Shown piece after piece: positions 55,187 to 62,795 of a stretch of 62,795 nucleotides of DNA. Origin of the DNA: Acidocella sp. KAb 2-4. GTDB lineage: Bacteria; Pseudomonadota; Alphaproteobacteria; Acetobacterales; Acetobacteraceae. The position numbers and the translations under genes are program-made. A model generated the notes under the pieces. That model saw nothing but the letters and a program-made list of their open reading frames with translations, was not told the origin of the DNA and did no database searches. Within the stretch, counting starts at the first letter, position 1; each line of letters begins with the position of its first letter. Location: positions 1-62,795 of the forward strand of contig NZ_JAJDJU010000016.1 of assembly GCF_020567705.1 (NCBI RefSeq). The letters run 5' to 3'.

Positions 55187-58100
55187 TTGGCGTCCTCCGG
55201 CACTGTACTTGTCTCGAGCGGATCAACCAGCACCTGGTACGCCAGCGTCGCCAGCGGGCTTACGATCGGCTCGGGCGGGGTTGAGTATGTCTATGCCGGC
55301 GGCACGGCGAGCAGCACCGCTCTGGCCTCGGGCGGCGTGCAATATATTTCATCTGGCGGCACCGCGATCAACGACGTGATTTCCGGCGGCGGTGTCTATG
55401 CGTCCTATTTTGGCATCCCTGGCGGTTCGGCCTTCGTGGCTTCCGGCGGGGTTGCCAGCGCCACAGTGATATCCAGCGGTGGGTCTCTCTATGTTCTCGC
55501 GGGGGGCAGCGATCTGGCCACCGTGGTGAATAGCGGCGGCGTGGAATATGTGTCGTCGGGCGGCGCCGCTGCCGGTACGGTGGTGAGCGGCGGCGGTGTA
55601 GAGATCATATCGGCGGGTGGCGTGGCGAACCGCACCACGCTGAGCAGTGGCGGCGTGCAGTCGGTCTATGGCAGCGCTGTGGCGGCGATGCTCAATGGCG
55701 GCACCGAGATTGTTTATTCCGGCGGCGTGGCCAGCGCGGCAACGGTGATCAGCGGTAACCTGACCGTCTCCTCGGGCGGTATGGCCGTGGGGGCGGCTGT
55801 GAGTGGCGGGGGCAGCGTAACGGTCTCCTCCGGCGGCGTCGCCAGCGGCGTGGTCATCAGCAGCGGCGGCTCCGAAGTTGTGCTCACGGGCGGCGTGGCC
55901 AGCAATGGCTCGCTGCTTGGCGGCGCGCAATATGTCTCCGGCGGCAAAACGGTCTCCACCAGCATCGGCAATGGGGGAAGCGAGCAGCTCTATGCCGGTG
56001 GCACAGCCACGGCGACCATCGTGGTCAGTGGCGGTAATCTGGCCGTGTCCTCTGGCGGCACGGGCTCTGGCACGGTGGTGAGCAGCGGCGGCGCGGAGAC
56101 GGTGTCGTCCGGCGGCGTGGCCAGCGGCACGGTGGTCAGCGGTGGCGGCGGCGAGACGATTTCCGCGGGCGGAAAGGCGGTGAGCGCCACCATCAGCCGC
56201 AGCGGTGTGCAGACCGTATCCTCTGGCGGCGTGGCCAGCGCCACTACGGTCGCCTCCGGCGGTGTCGAAGTGGTTGCGGCGGGCGGTACGGCCAGCGCCA
56301 CCACGGTGAGCAGCGGCGGCTATCTGCTGATGCTGCCCGGCGGCACCAATACGGGCGCCACGATTGCGAGCGGCGGCAATGTCGTCTCCAACGGCGTGCT
56401 GCTCATCAACCCGGCCTCGGTGGCGTTCTCGCTCACGCTGAGCGGTGTCACCATTAGCAATGGCGGCGAGGAATATGTGCTCTCTGGCGGCACGGCCAGC
56501 GCCACCACGGTGCTCGGCGGTGGCGCGCAGCTGGTCTTGTCGGGTGGCGTGGCCAGCAGCACCGCGATTTATAGCGGCGGCGCGGCATATGTGTCCGCTG
56601 GCGGCCAGACGGTTTCCGCTACCGTGGCCTTCGGCGGCGCGGAGGTTGTTTCTTCGGGCGGCGTGGCCAGCGCGACCGCCGTGCAGAGCGGCGGCAGCCT
56701 TTACGCCTCGGCCGGGGGAACGGATTCCGCCACCGTGCTGAGCAGCGGCGGCGCGGAATATGTGTCCTCGGGCGGTGTCGCCAAGGGGACGGTCATTTAC
56801 GGCGCCGGCACCCAATATGTGTTCTCCAGCGGCACGGCGTCGGGCACCATCATCAATAGCGGCGGCGTACAGGCCGTCTCCTCGGGCGGTTTGGCCAGCG
56901 CCACCACGGTGCTAGGCGGCGGCAATCAGACAGTTTACAGCGGCGGCCGCGCCGACGGCACCACGCTGAGCAGCGGCGGCGCCGAGACTGTCTCCTCCGG
57001 CGGCATCAATAGCGCCGCGACGGTATTGAGCGGCGCCACCCTGACGATCTCCTCCGCCGGTAGGGATTCTGGCACGGCGATCAGCGCGGGCGGGCAGGAG
57101 GTGGTCTCGAAGGGCGGCAGTGCCGTCGCCGCCACGGTGAGCAGCGGCGGTAGCCAGACGGTGTATTCCGGTGGCGTTGCCAGCACCACCACGGTCTTGA
57201 CGGGCGGTAGCGCCACGGTCTCGTCCGGCGGCAAGACAGTGAACGCGGTGCTAAGCGCCGATGGCACCGAAGTGGTTTATGCGGGCGGCGCGGCGAGCGG
57301 CACGGTGGTGCGGAGCGGCGGCACGCTTTTCGTCTCCTCCGGCGGCACAGATTCCGGCACCAAGGTGAGCAGCGGCGGTAGCGAGACCGTGTATTCGGGC
57401 GCCACCGCGAGCGCCAGCACGGTGAGCGCTGGCGGCATCCAGATCGTGTCCGCCGGGGGCGGCACGGTTGCCAGCCTGCTCAGCGGCGGTATCGAGACGG
57501 TGTCCTCCGGCGCGGCGGCCAGCAACACGATCGTGCGCAGCGGCGGGTTGGAGATCGTCGCCTCGGGCGGCAGCGCCCTGGGCACCACGATCAGCTCAGG
57601 CGGGTTTCTGGTCGTGCTCTCGGGTGGCTACGCCTCCGGTACCACGAATAGCGGCGGCGGTACGGTGGTGTCGACCGGCGTGTTGCTCGCCAACCCGACA
57701 TCCATCGTGTCCTCGTCCAGCCTTTCCGGCGTCACCATCAGCCCGGGCGGCAACGAGTTTGTCATGGCCAGCGGCACCGCCACCAGCAACATCGTGAGCA
57801 GCGGCGGCGTGCAGGGCGTGTATTACAGCGGCACGACCAGCGGCACGCAGGTGTTAAGCGGCGGTGTCGAGACGGTGTCGGTCGGCGGCACGGCGAAGAG
57901 CACGACGGTGAAGACCGGCGGTAGCTTGCAGGTCTATTCGGGCGGTGTCGATACCGGAACCGTGGTGAGCGGCGGTGCCGAGACGGTGAATTCCGGCGGC
58001 ATCGCTTATGGCACGGTGGTCAGCAATGGCGGTGTCCAGGTCGTCAATTACGGCGGCGTCGCCAGCACCACCATCGTCAGCAGCGGCGGCACCGAGATCG

Positions 58101-61100
58101 TCTCGGGCGGGTCCGTCTATGGGCTGGTGGTGCAGAGCGGCGGCACGCTGGTCGAGTTGCCCGGCTCGGTCATCAACGTCACCAGCAGCGCCGGGGCGCG
58201 GATCATTTCGACTGGCGTCATCGACATCACCATTTCCGGGGTGAATGTGTATTCGCCTGGAAGTTCGGTGAACGGGCTGACGGCCAGCTCCGGCGGCTCG
58301 GTGGATGTGCTTTCGGGCGGCATCGTCAGCGGCACCAATGTCACCAATGGCGGGGCTGAGACAGTTTATGCGGGCGGCGTCGCCAGCGGCGCGCAGGTGG
58401 CGAGCGGCGGCGTCGAGGTTAATTCCGGCGGGGTGATCTACAACACGCTGATCAGCGGCGGCGGCGAATACACCGCCGCGGGCGCCACTTCCAACATCAC
58501 CGTGACCAATAGCGGTTTCGACGAGATTTATTCCGCTGGCGTGGCCTATGGCACGGTGCTGATCAGCGGCGGGTTCGATGGCGTGTTCGCCGGCGGCGTG
58601 GCCAGCGGCACGGTGGTCGATGCCGGGGGCATTGAAGGGATCTTCAGCGGCGGCACCGGTATTGGCGCCACCGTGAACAGCGGCGGGGCGCTGTATGCCG
58701 GCGGCTCAGCCAGCTTCAGCGGCACTATCGTCACGGGCGGCACCACCTCCAACAACACCATCAACAGCGGCGGCATCGAGATCGTCGGCGTGGGTGGTGT
58801 CGCATCGGGCACGGTGCTTAACCAGGGCGGCGACCAATACGTTTATTCCTCAGGCAGTTACGCGATCGGCACCGTTATCAACAGCGGCGGTTATAACGAG
58901 CTGTATAACGGCGCCATCGCCAGCGGCTCGATCCTCAACAGCGGCGGCACCGAGGGCGTGTTCAGCGCGGCCTTCAGCTATAGCGCCACGGTCAGCTCGG
59001 GGGCGCAGCAATATGTGTATTCGGGTGGCGTCGCCTACGGCACCACAGTGCTTGCCGGCGGCACCGAACTATTGGCGGGCGGCGGCGCGGCCTTTGTCGA
59101 TTCCGGGCAAACGGGCAGCGGCATCACGGCGCTGAGCGGCAGTCTGGTCATTGTGCTGCCCGGCGGCAGCGTCGGCGGGGCGACGCTCTCCGCGGGCGCG
59201 ACTACCGTGTCGAGCGGCGTGGTCATCTATAATTCCACTGGGTTTACGGTGTCGTCCGGCGTTGCCAGCGCGGCGATCAGCGCGGGTGGCGTGGAATATG
59301 TGTTGCCCAATGGCCGCACGGCCAACACGGTGATCAGCAGTGGCGGCACGCAGCTGGTATTCTCGGGCGGCGTGGCGAGCACGACAACCGTGCTGAACGG
59401 CGGGCAGGAGGTTTTGTCCGTCGGCGCCAAGACGGTCTCCACGATCCTCAGCGGCGGCGGTTCCGAGGTGGTTTCCTCGGGCGGCACGGCGACGGGGACG
59501 ATCGTGCGCAGCGGCGGCATTTTCACCGTCTCCAGCGGCGGCGTGGCGAACGGCACGGTGATGAGTTCCGGCGGTTCCGCGGTGGTGTTGTCCGCCGGCA
59601 CTGACTCCGCCAGCACCATCAGCAATGGCGGTGCGGAGATCGTGTCAGCGGGCGGCGTGGCGAGCGGCGCGGTTGTGAGCAGCGGCGGCGTGCAATCGGC
59701 GTTGGGCACCACGGTGTCGACAACGCTGAGCGGCGGCGCCGAGGTGGTGTTGTCCGGCGGCGTGGCGAGCAACACGGTGGTCAGCGCCGGCGGCAGTGAG
59801 ATCGTGTCTTCCGGCGGTGTCGCCAGCAACACCAGCGTAAGGAGCGGCGGCACCGTCAACATTTCCAGCGGCGGCAGCTATGTCGGCACGGTGGTGAGCA
59901 GCGGCGGCACCGAGGTGGTGTTTTCGGGCGCCGTGGCGAGCGGAACGGTGATCAGCAGCGGCGGCGTGGAGGTCGTATCCTCGGGTGGCGTGGCCAGCGC
60001 GATTGTGGTGAGCAGCGGCGGCACGCAATCGGCTTACGGCACCACGGTTTCCACCATGCTGAGCGGCGGCGCCGAGCTGGTGCTGTCGGGCGGCGTGGCG
60101 AGCAACACGGTGGTCAGCGCCGGTGGCAGTGCGGTGGTGTCCTCCGGCGGCACGGCGCTGTCGGCGATCGTCAGCAGCGGCGGCACGGTGGTTGTCTCCA
60201 CGGGTGGCGTCGGCAGCGCCACAATCGTGCTCAATGGCGGGTCGGCCGTAGTGTCGGCAGGCGGCACGGATACCGCGACGTTGGTGAGCAGCGGCGGCAC
60301 GGAAATCGTGTCGGCGGGCGGCGTGGCCAGCGCGATTGTGGTGAGCAGCGGCGGCACGCAATCGGCTTACGGCACCACGGTTTCCACCACGCTGAGCGGC
60401 GGGGTGGAGACGGTGCTGTCGGGCGGTGTGGCGAGCAGCACCGTGGTCAGCAGCGGCACGGTCACGGTGTCGGCGAGCGGCAAGACGGTTTCCACCATTG
60501 TCAGCAGTGGCACGGCGGAAATCGTGTCCTCGGGCGGTGTCGGCAGTGCCACGATCGTGCTGGGCGGCGGCTCGGCGGTTATTGCGAGCGGCGGTACGGA
60601 TTCTGGCTCGGTGGTGAGCAGCGGCGGCGCGGAAATCGTGTCGGCGGGTGGCACGGCGAGCCGCACGGTGGTGAGCGGTGGTGGTGTGCAATCGGCGCTT
60701 GGCACCACGGTTTCCACCACGCTGAGCGGCGGGGCGGAGACGGTGCTCTCGGGCGGCGTGGCCAGTAACACGGTAGTCAGCAGCGGCACAGTCACAGTGT
60801 CGGCGAGCGGCAAGACGGTTTCCACCATTGTCAGCAGTGGCACGGCGGAGATCGTGTCCTCGGGCGGTGTCGGCAGTGCCACGATCGTGCTGGGCGGCGG
60901 CTCGGCGGTTATTGCGAGCGGCGGCACGGATTCTGGCTCGGTGGTGAGCAGCGGCGGCGTGGAAATCGTGTCGGCGGGCGGCACGGCGAGCCGCACGGTG
61001 GTGAGCGGTGGTGGCGTGCAGTTGGCGCTGGGCACCACGGTTTCCACCACGCTGAGCAGCGGCGGCAGCGAGGTGGTGGTCTCGGGCGGCGTGGCCGGCA

Positions 61101-62795
61101 ACACGGTGGTGAGCAGCGGCGGCCAGTTGACGGTCTCCACGGGCGGCAAGGCGGTGTCGGCCATCGTCAGCAGCGGCGGCGTGGAGATCGCCTCGGCCGG
61201 TGCGACCGCGAGCGGCACGGTCGTGAGCACTGGCGGCTCGGCGGTTATTGCCAGCGGCGGCACGGATTCTGGCTCGGTGGTGAGCAGCGGCGGCGTGGAA
61301 ATCGTGTCGTCGGGCGGTGTGGCGAGCAATACGGTCGTGAACAGTGGCGGCACGCAATCGGCGCTGGGCGTCACAGTCTCTACGACCCTCAGTGGCGGCG
61401 CCGAGGCGGTGCTGTCGGGCGGTGTGGCGAGCAATACCGCGGTTAGCAGCGGCACGGTCACGGTGTCGTCTGGCGGGCTCGCGGTGTCGGTGACGCTGAG
61501 CAGTGGCGGTAGAGAGGCCGTGCTGTCGGGCGGCACGGCGAGCGGCATGATTGTGCGCAGCGGTGGCACGGTCACGGTGTCGTCCGGTGGCGCGGATTCC
61601 AGCACGGTGGTGAGCGGCGGCGGCGTGGAGATCGTGTCGTCGGGTGGTGTGGCGAGCAATACGGTCGTGAGCAGTGGCGGCACGCAATCGGCGTTGGGCA
61701 TCACGGTTTCCACCACGCTGAGCAGCGGTGGCGCCGAGACGGTGCTCTCCGGCGGCACGGCGAGCGGGACAGTGGTCGGCGCTGGGGCGACCGAAACGGT
61801 GACGAGCGGCGGCACGGGTTCAGCCGCGATGGTGAATGCGAGCGGCACGCTCGTCGTCTCCAATGGCGGCCGGGATAGCGCGACGGTTATTAGCAGCGGT
61901 GGCAGCGAGGTGGTGGTGTCGGGCGGCGTGGCCAGCGGCACCGTGATCAGCAGCGGTGGCGTGGAGGTGGTATTCTCCGGCGGTACGGTGAGCGGCGCGG
62001 TGGTGAGCAGTGGCGGCGATCTGGTGCTGCTGCCTGGCGCGGTGGCGACTGGAACGATCCTTTCGGGTGGCAGCATCGTGTCCACCGGTGTGGTGATTTC
62101 GGGCACGAACGGCGTCACTGTGGCGTCGGGGCCGGTCAGCGCCACGCTGGGCGCTGGAACTGTGGAATATGTGTTGTCCGGCGGCGTCGCCAGCGGAACG
62201 GTGATCACCAGCGGGGGCGCGCAGATCGTGTTCTCGGGCGGTGTCGGGAGCAGCACGACGGTATCCAGCGGCGGCGTTGAAACGGTGTCTGCGGGTGGCA
62301 TCACCGTATCGACTACGCTGAGCAGTGGCGGCAGCGAGGCGGTGCTGTCGGGCGGCGCGGGCAGCGGCACGATTGTGCGCAGCGGCGGTACGGTCACGGT
62401 GTCGTCTGGCGGCACGGATTCCGGCACGGTGGTGAGCAGCGGCGGCGCGGAAATCGTATTGGCGGGCGGGACGGCGAGCAGCACGGTGGTCAGTAGTGGC
62501 GGCACGCAATCGGCTTACGGCACCACGGTTTCCACGACGCTCAGCGGTGGCGCCGAGACGGTGCTGTCCGGCGGCGCGGCCAGTGGCACGGTCGTCAGCG
62601 GCGGTACGGTCACGGTGTCGTCCGGCGGCACGGATTCCGGCACGGTGGTGAGCAGCGGCGGCGTGGAAATCGTGTCGGCTGGCGGCACGGCGAGCAGCAC
62701 GGTGGTCAGTAGTGGCGGCACGCAATCGGATTACGGCACCACGGTTTCCACGACGCTCAGCGGTGGCGCCGAGACGGTGCTGTCGGGCGGTGTGG
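55187..62795 (+). CDS. giant AIDA-type repeat protein, 3' end beyond the window
   Basis: An open frame of at least 2536 codons with no stop before the window ends. The frame is defined throughout by the repeat itself; positions 2 modulo 3 stay in register from 55187 to 62795. It is composed of tandem repeats of about 20 residues, for example TVVSSGGVEIVSAGGTAS, typical of the autotransporter-passenger strand-loop-strand (AIDA) family. These fold as a beta-solenoid and in AIDA-type adhesins carry heptosylated Ser/Thr. The earliest plausible start is TTG 55187 with AAGG eleven bases upstream; the first stop codon in frame upstream is at 55085. No signal peptide, autotransporter barrel or Hint domain is visible in the window. 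Likely a surface or secreted adhesin, but export type is unknown. Confidence 0.8.
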   Translation, partial: MASSGTVLVSSGSTSTWYASVASGLTIGSGGVEYVYAGGTASSTALASGGVQYISSGGTAINDVISGGGVYASYFGIPGGSAFVASGGVASATVISSGGSLYVLAGGSDLATVVNSGGVEYVSSGGAAAGTVVSGGGVEIISAGGVANRTTLSSGGVQSVYGSAVAAMLNGGTEIVYSGGVASAATVISGNLTVSSGGMAVGAAVSGGGSVTVSSGGVASGVVISSGGSEVVLTGGVASNGSLLGGAQYVSGGKTVSTSIGNGGSEQLYAGGTATATIVVSGGNLAVSSGGTGSGTVVSSGGAETVSSGGVASGTVVSGGGGETISAGGKAVSATISRSGVQTVSSGGVASATTVASGGVEVVAAGGTASATTVSSGGYLLMLPGGTNTGATIASGGNVVSNGVLLINPASVAFSLTLSGVTISNGGEEYVLSGGTASATTVLGGGAQLVLSGGVASSTAIYSGGAAYVSAGGQTVSATVAFGGAEVVSSGGVASATAVQSGGSLYASAGGTDSATVLSSGGAEYVSSGGVAKGTVIYGAGTQYVFSSGTASGTIINSGGVQAVSSGGLASATTVLGGGNQTVYSGGRADGTTLSSGGAETVSSGGINSAATVLSGATLTISSAGRDSGTAISAGGQEVVSKGGSAVAATVSSGGSQTVYSGGVASTTTVLTGGSATVSSGGKTVNAVLSADGTEVVYAGGAASGTVVRSGGTLFVSSGGTDSGTKVSSGGSETVYSGATASASTVSAGGIQIVSAGGGTVASLLSGGIETVSSGAAASNTIVRSGGLEIVASGGSALGTTISSGGFLVVLSGGYASGTTNSGGGTVVSTGVLLANPTSIVSSSSLSGVTISPGGNEFVMASGTATSNIVSSGGVQGVYYSGTTSGTQVLSGGVETVSVGGTAKSTTVKTGGSLQVYSGGVDTGTVVSGGAETVNSGGIAYGTVVSNGGVQVVNYGGVASTTIVSSGGTEIVSGGSVYGLVVQSGGTLVELPGSVINVTSSAGARIISTGVIDITISGVNVYSPGSSVNGLTASSGGSVDVLSGGIVSGTNVTNGGAETVYAGGVASGAQVASGGVEVNSGGVIYNTLISGGGEYTAAGATSNITVTNSGFDEIYSAGVAYGTVLISGGFDGVFAGGVASGTVVDAGGIEGIFSGGTGIGATVNSGGALYAGGSASFSGTIVTGGTTSNNTINSGGIEIVGVGGVASGTVLNQGGDQYVYSSGSYAIGTVINSGGYNELYNGAIASGSILNSGGTEGVFSAAFSYSATVSSGAQQYVYSGGVAYGTTVLAGGTELLAGGGAAFVDSGQTGSGITALSGSLVIVLPGGSVGGATLSAGATTVSSGVVIYNSTGFTVSSGVASAAISAGGVEYVLPNGRTANTVISSGGTQLVFSGGVASTTTVLNGGQEVLSVGAKTVSTILSGGGSEVVSSGGTATGTIVRSGGIFTVSSGGVANGTVMSSGGSAVVLSAGTDSASTISNGGAEIVSAGGVASGAVVSSGGVQSALGTTVSTTLSGGAEVVLSGGVASNTVVSAGGSEIVSSGGVASNTSVRSGGTVNISSGGSYVGTVVSSGGTEVVFSGAVASGTVISSGGVEVVSSGGVASAIVVSSGGTQSAYGTTVSTMLSGGAELVLSGGVASNTVVSAGGSAVVSSGGTALSAIVSSGGTVVVSTGGVGSATIVLNGGSAVVSAGGTDTATLVSSGGTEIVSAGGVASAIVVSSGGTQSAYGTTVSTTLSGGVETVLSGGVASSTVVSSGTVTVSASGKTVSTIVSSGTAEIVSSGGVGSATIVLGGGSAVIASGGTDSGSVVSSGGAEIVSAGGTASRTVVSGGGVQSALGTTVSTTLSGGAETVLSGGVASNTVVSSGTVTVSASGKTVSTIVSSGTAEIVSSGGVGSATIVLGGGSAVIASGGTDSGSVVSSGGVEIVSAGGTASRTVVSGGGVQLALGTTVSTTLSSGGSEVVVSGGVAGNTVVSSGGQLTVSTGGKAVSAIVSSGGVEIASAGATASGTVVSTGGSAVIASGGTDSGSVVSSGGVEIVSSGGVASNTVVNSGGTQSALGVTVSTTLSGGAEAVLSGGVASNTAVSSGTVTVSSGGLAVSVTLSSGGREAVLSGGTASGMIVRSGGTVTVSSGGADSSTVVSGGGVEIVSSGGVASNTVVSSGGTQSALGITVSTTLSSGGAETVLSGGTASGTVVGAGATETVTSGGTGSAAMVNASGTLVVSNGGRDSATVISSGGSEVVVSGGVASGTVISSGGVEVVFSGGTVSGAVVSSGGDLVLLPGAVATGTILSGGSIVSTGVVISGTNGVTVASGPVSATLGAGTVEYVLSGGVASGTVITSGGAQIVFSGGVGSSTTVSSGGVETVSAGGITVSTTLSSGGSEAVLSGGAGSGTIVRSGGTVTVSSGGTDSGTVVSSGGAEIVLAGGTASSTVVSSGGTQSAYGTTVSTTLSGGAETVLSGGAASGTVVSGGTVTVSSGGTDSGTVVSSGGVEIVSAGGTASSTVVSSGGTQSDYGTTVSTTLSGGAETVLSGGV
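59705..62795 (+). repeat. about 330-bp super-repeat inside the giant gene
   Basis: A GTTVST-type marker (GGCACCACGGTTTCCAC and variants) recurs at 59705, 60038, 60371, 60701, 61031, 61367, 61697, 62519 and 62735. The spacings are 333, 333, 330, 330, 336, 330, 822 and 216 bases, all multiples of three. Units 60371-60700 and 60701-61030 differ at about 18 of 330 positions by my count. Each unit of about 110 residues is built from five to six AIDA repeats. Confidence 0.85.

Noticed and set aside
55349-62725. Long minus-strand open frames across the repeat array (for example 55349-56815, 59645-61687, 60367-62505) encoding Pro/His/Arg-rich products
   Set aside because: They are antisense shadows of the Gly/Ser/Val codon repeats, without start signals or any family resemblance; the plus frame has the AIDA pattern.
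59705-62795. Possible CRISPR or satellite array
   Set aside because: Repeat units are coding, in frame and separated by similar rather than unique spacers; no cas genes or palindromic direct repeats of 28-37 bases.

Overview
The window is a high-GC bacterial chromosome segment. Gene content points to an alphaproteobacterium, most likely in Rhodospirillales/Acetobacteraceae. The evidence is a GcrA cell-cycle regulator, a MipZ division-site ATPase, the small PurL plus PurS/PurQ set, an alphaproteobacterial-type che operon (MCP-STAS-CheY-A-W-R-B-D-T-like-W), a stand-alone Hint-domain protein and a giant AIDA-type repeat protein. Genus cannot be fixed from sequence reading alone.

Layout. 0-8 kb: ilvD (minus), eno (plus), a TPR/glycine-rich membrane protein, then ybjN-proC-prs-gst-histidine phosphatase. 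8-14.2 kb (minus): a 26-residue membrane peptide, xth, a coupled marR-lolA pair, a leucyl aminopeptidase, a cold-shock protein, gcrA, and an SH3 protein overlapping moeB. 14.3-18.6 kb: a nitronate-monooxygenase-like flavoprotein with an added cysteine cluster, an FMN reductase, mipZ, cytochrome c (minus) and SUMT. 18.7-27.4 kb: a complete chemotaxis operon closed by a strong terminator. 27.4-31.5 kb: an alpha/beta hydrolase (minus), then cysE-cysteine desulfurase-ferredoxin-mnmA, which reads as a sulfur supply line ending in tRNA thiolation. 31.5-37 kb: Hint protein, BacA/SbmA-type ABC exporter, DUF3253, a degenerate EAL protein and a glycosyltransferase. 37-41.6 kb (minus): purC-purS-purQ-purL-bolA-grxD. 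41.7-54.8 kb: alkene reductase with ArsR regulator, TrkA-N potassium channel, gltA, sixA, a Tat-exported protein, nrdA/nrdB, an acyltransferase, trmN6/ispB (divergent), yajC and a DUF815 ATPase. 54.9 kb: tRNA-Ser(UGA). From about 55.2 kb to the window end runs one open reading frame of more than 2500 codons made almost wholly of AIDA-type Gly/Ser-rich repeats, with no stop before the window ends.

Most of the window is core metabolism. The parts worth a second look are the repeat protein (nested periodicities of about 20 and about 110 residues, recurring spacer modules, weak start), the CheZ/CheT-like protein carrying a DxxxQ motif in an operon with only one CheY, the CheR-binding-type pentapeptide on the MCP, the inactive-looking EAL protein, the Fe-S-like extension on the flavoprotein, and several inverted repeats placed like operators upstream of regulator genes. 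Starts were chosen from ribosome-binding sites and family lengths; all family assignments were made by reading motifs, not by database search.
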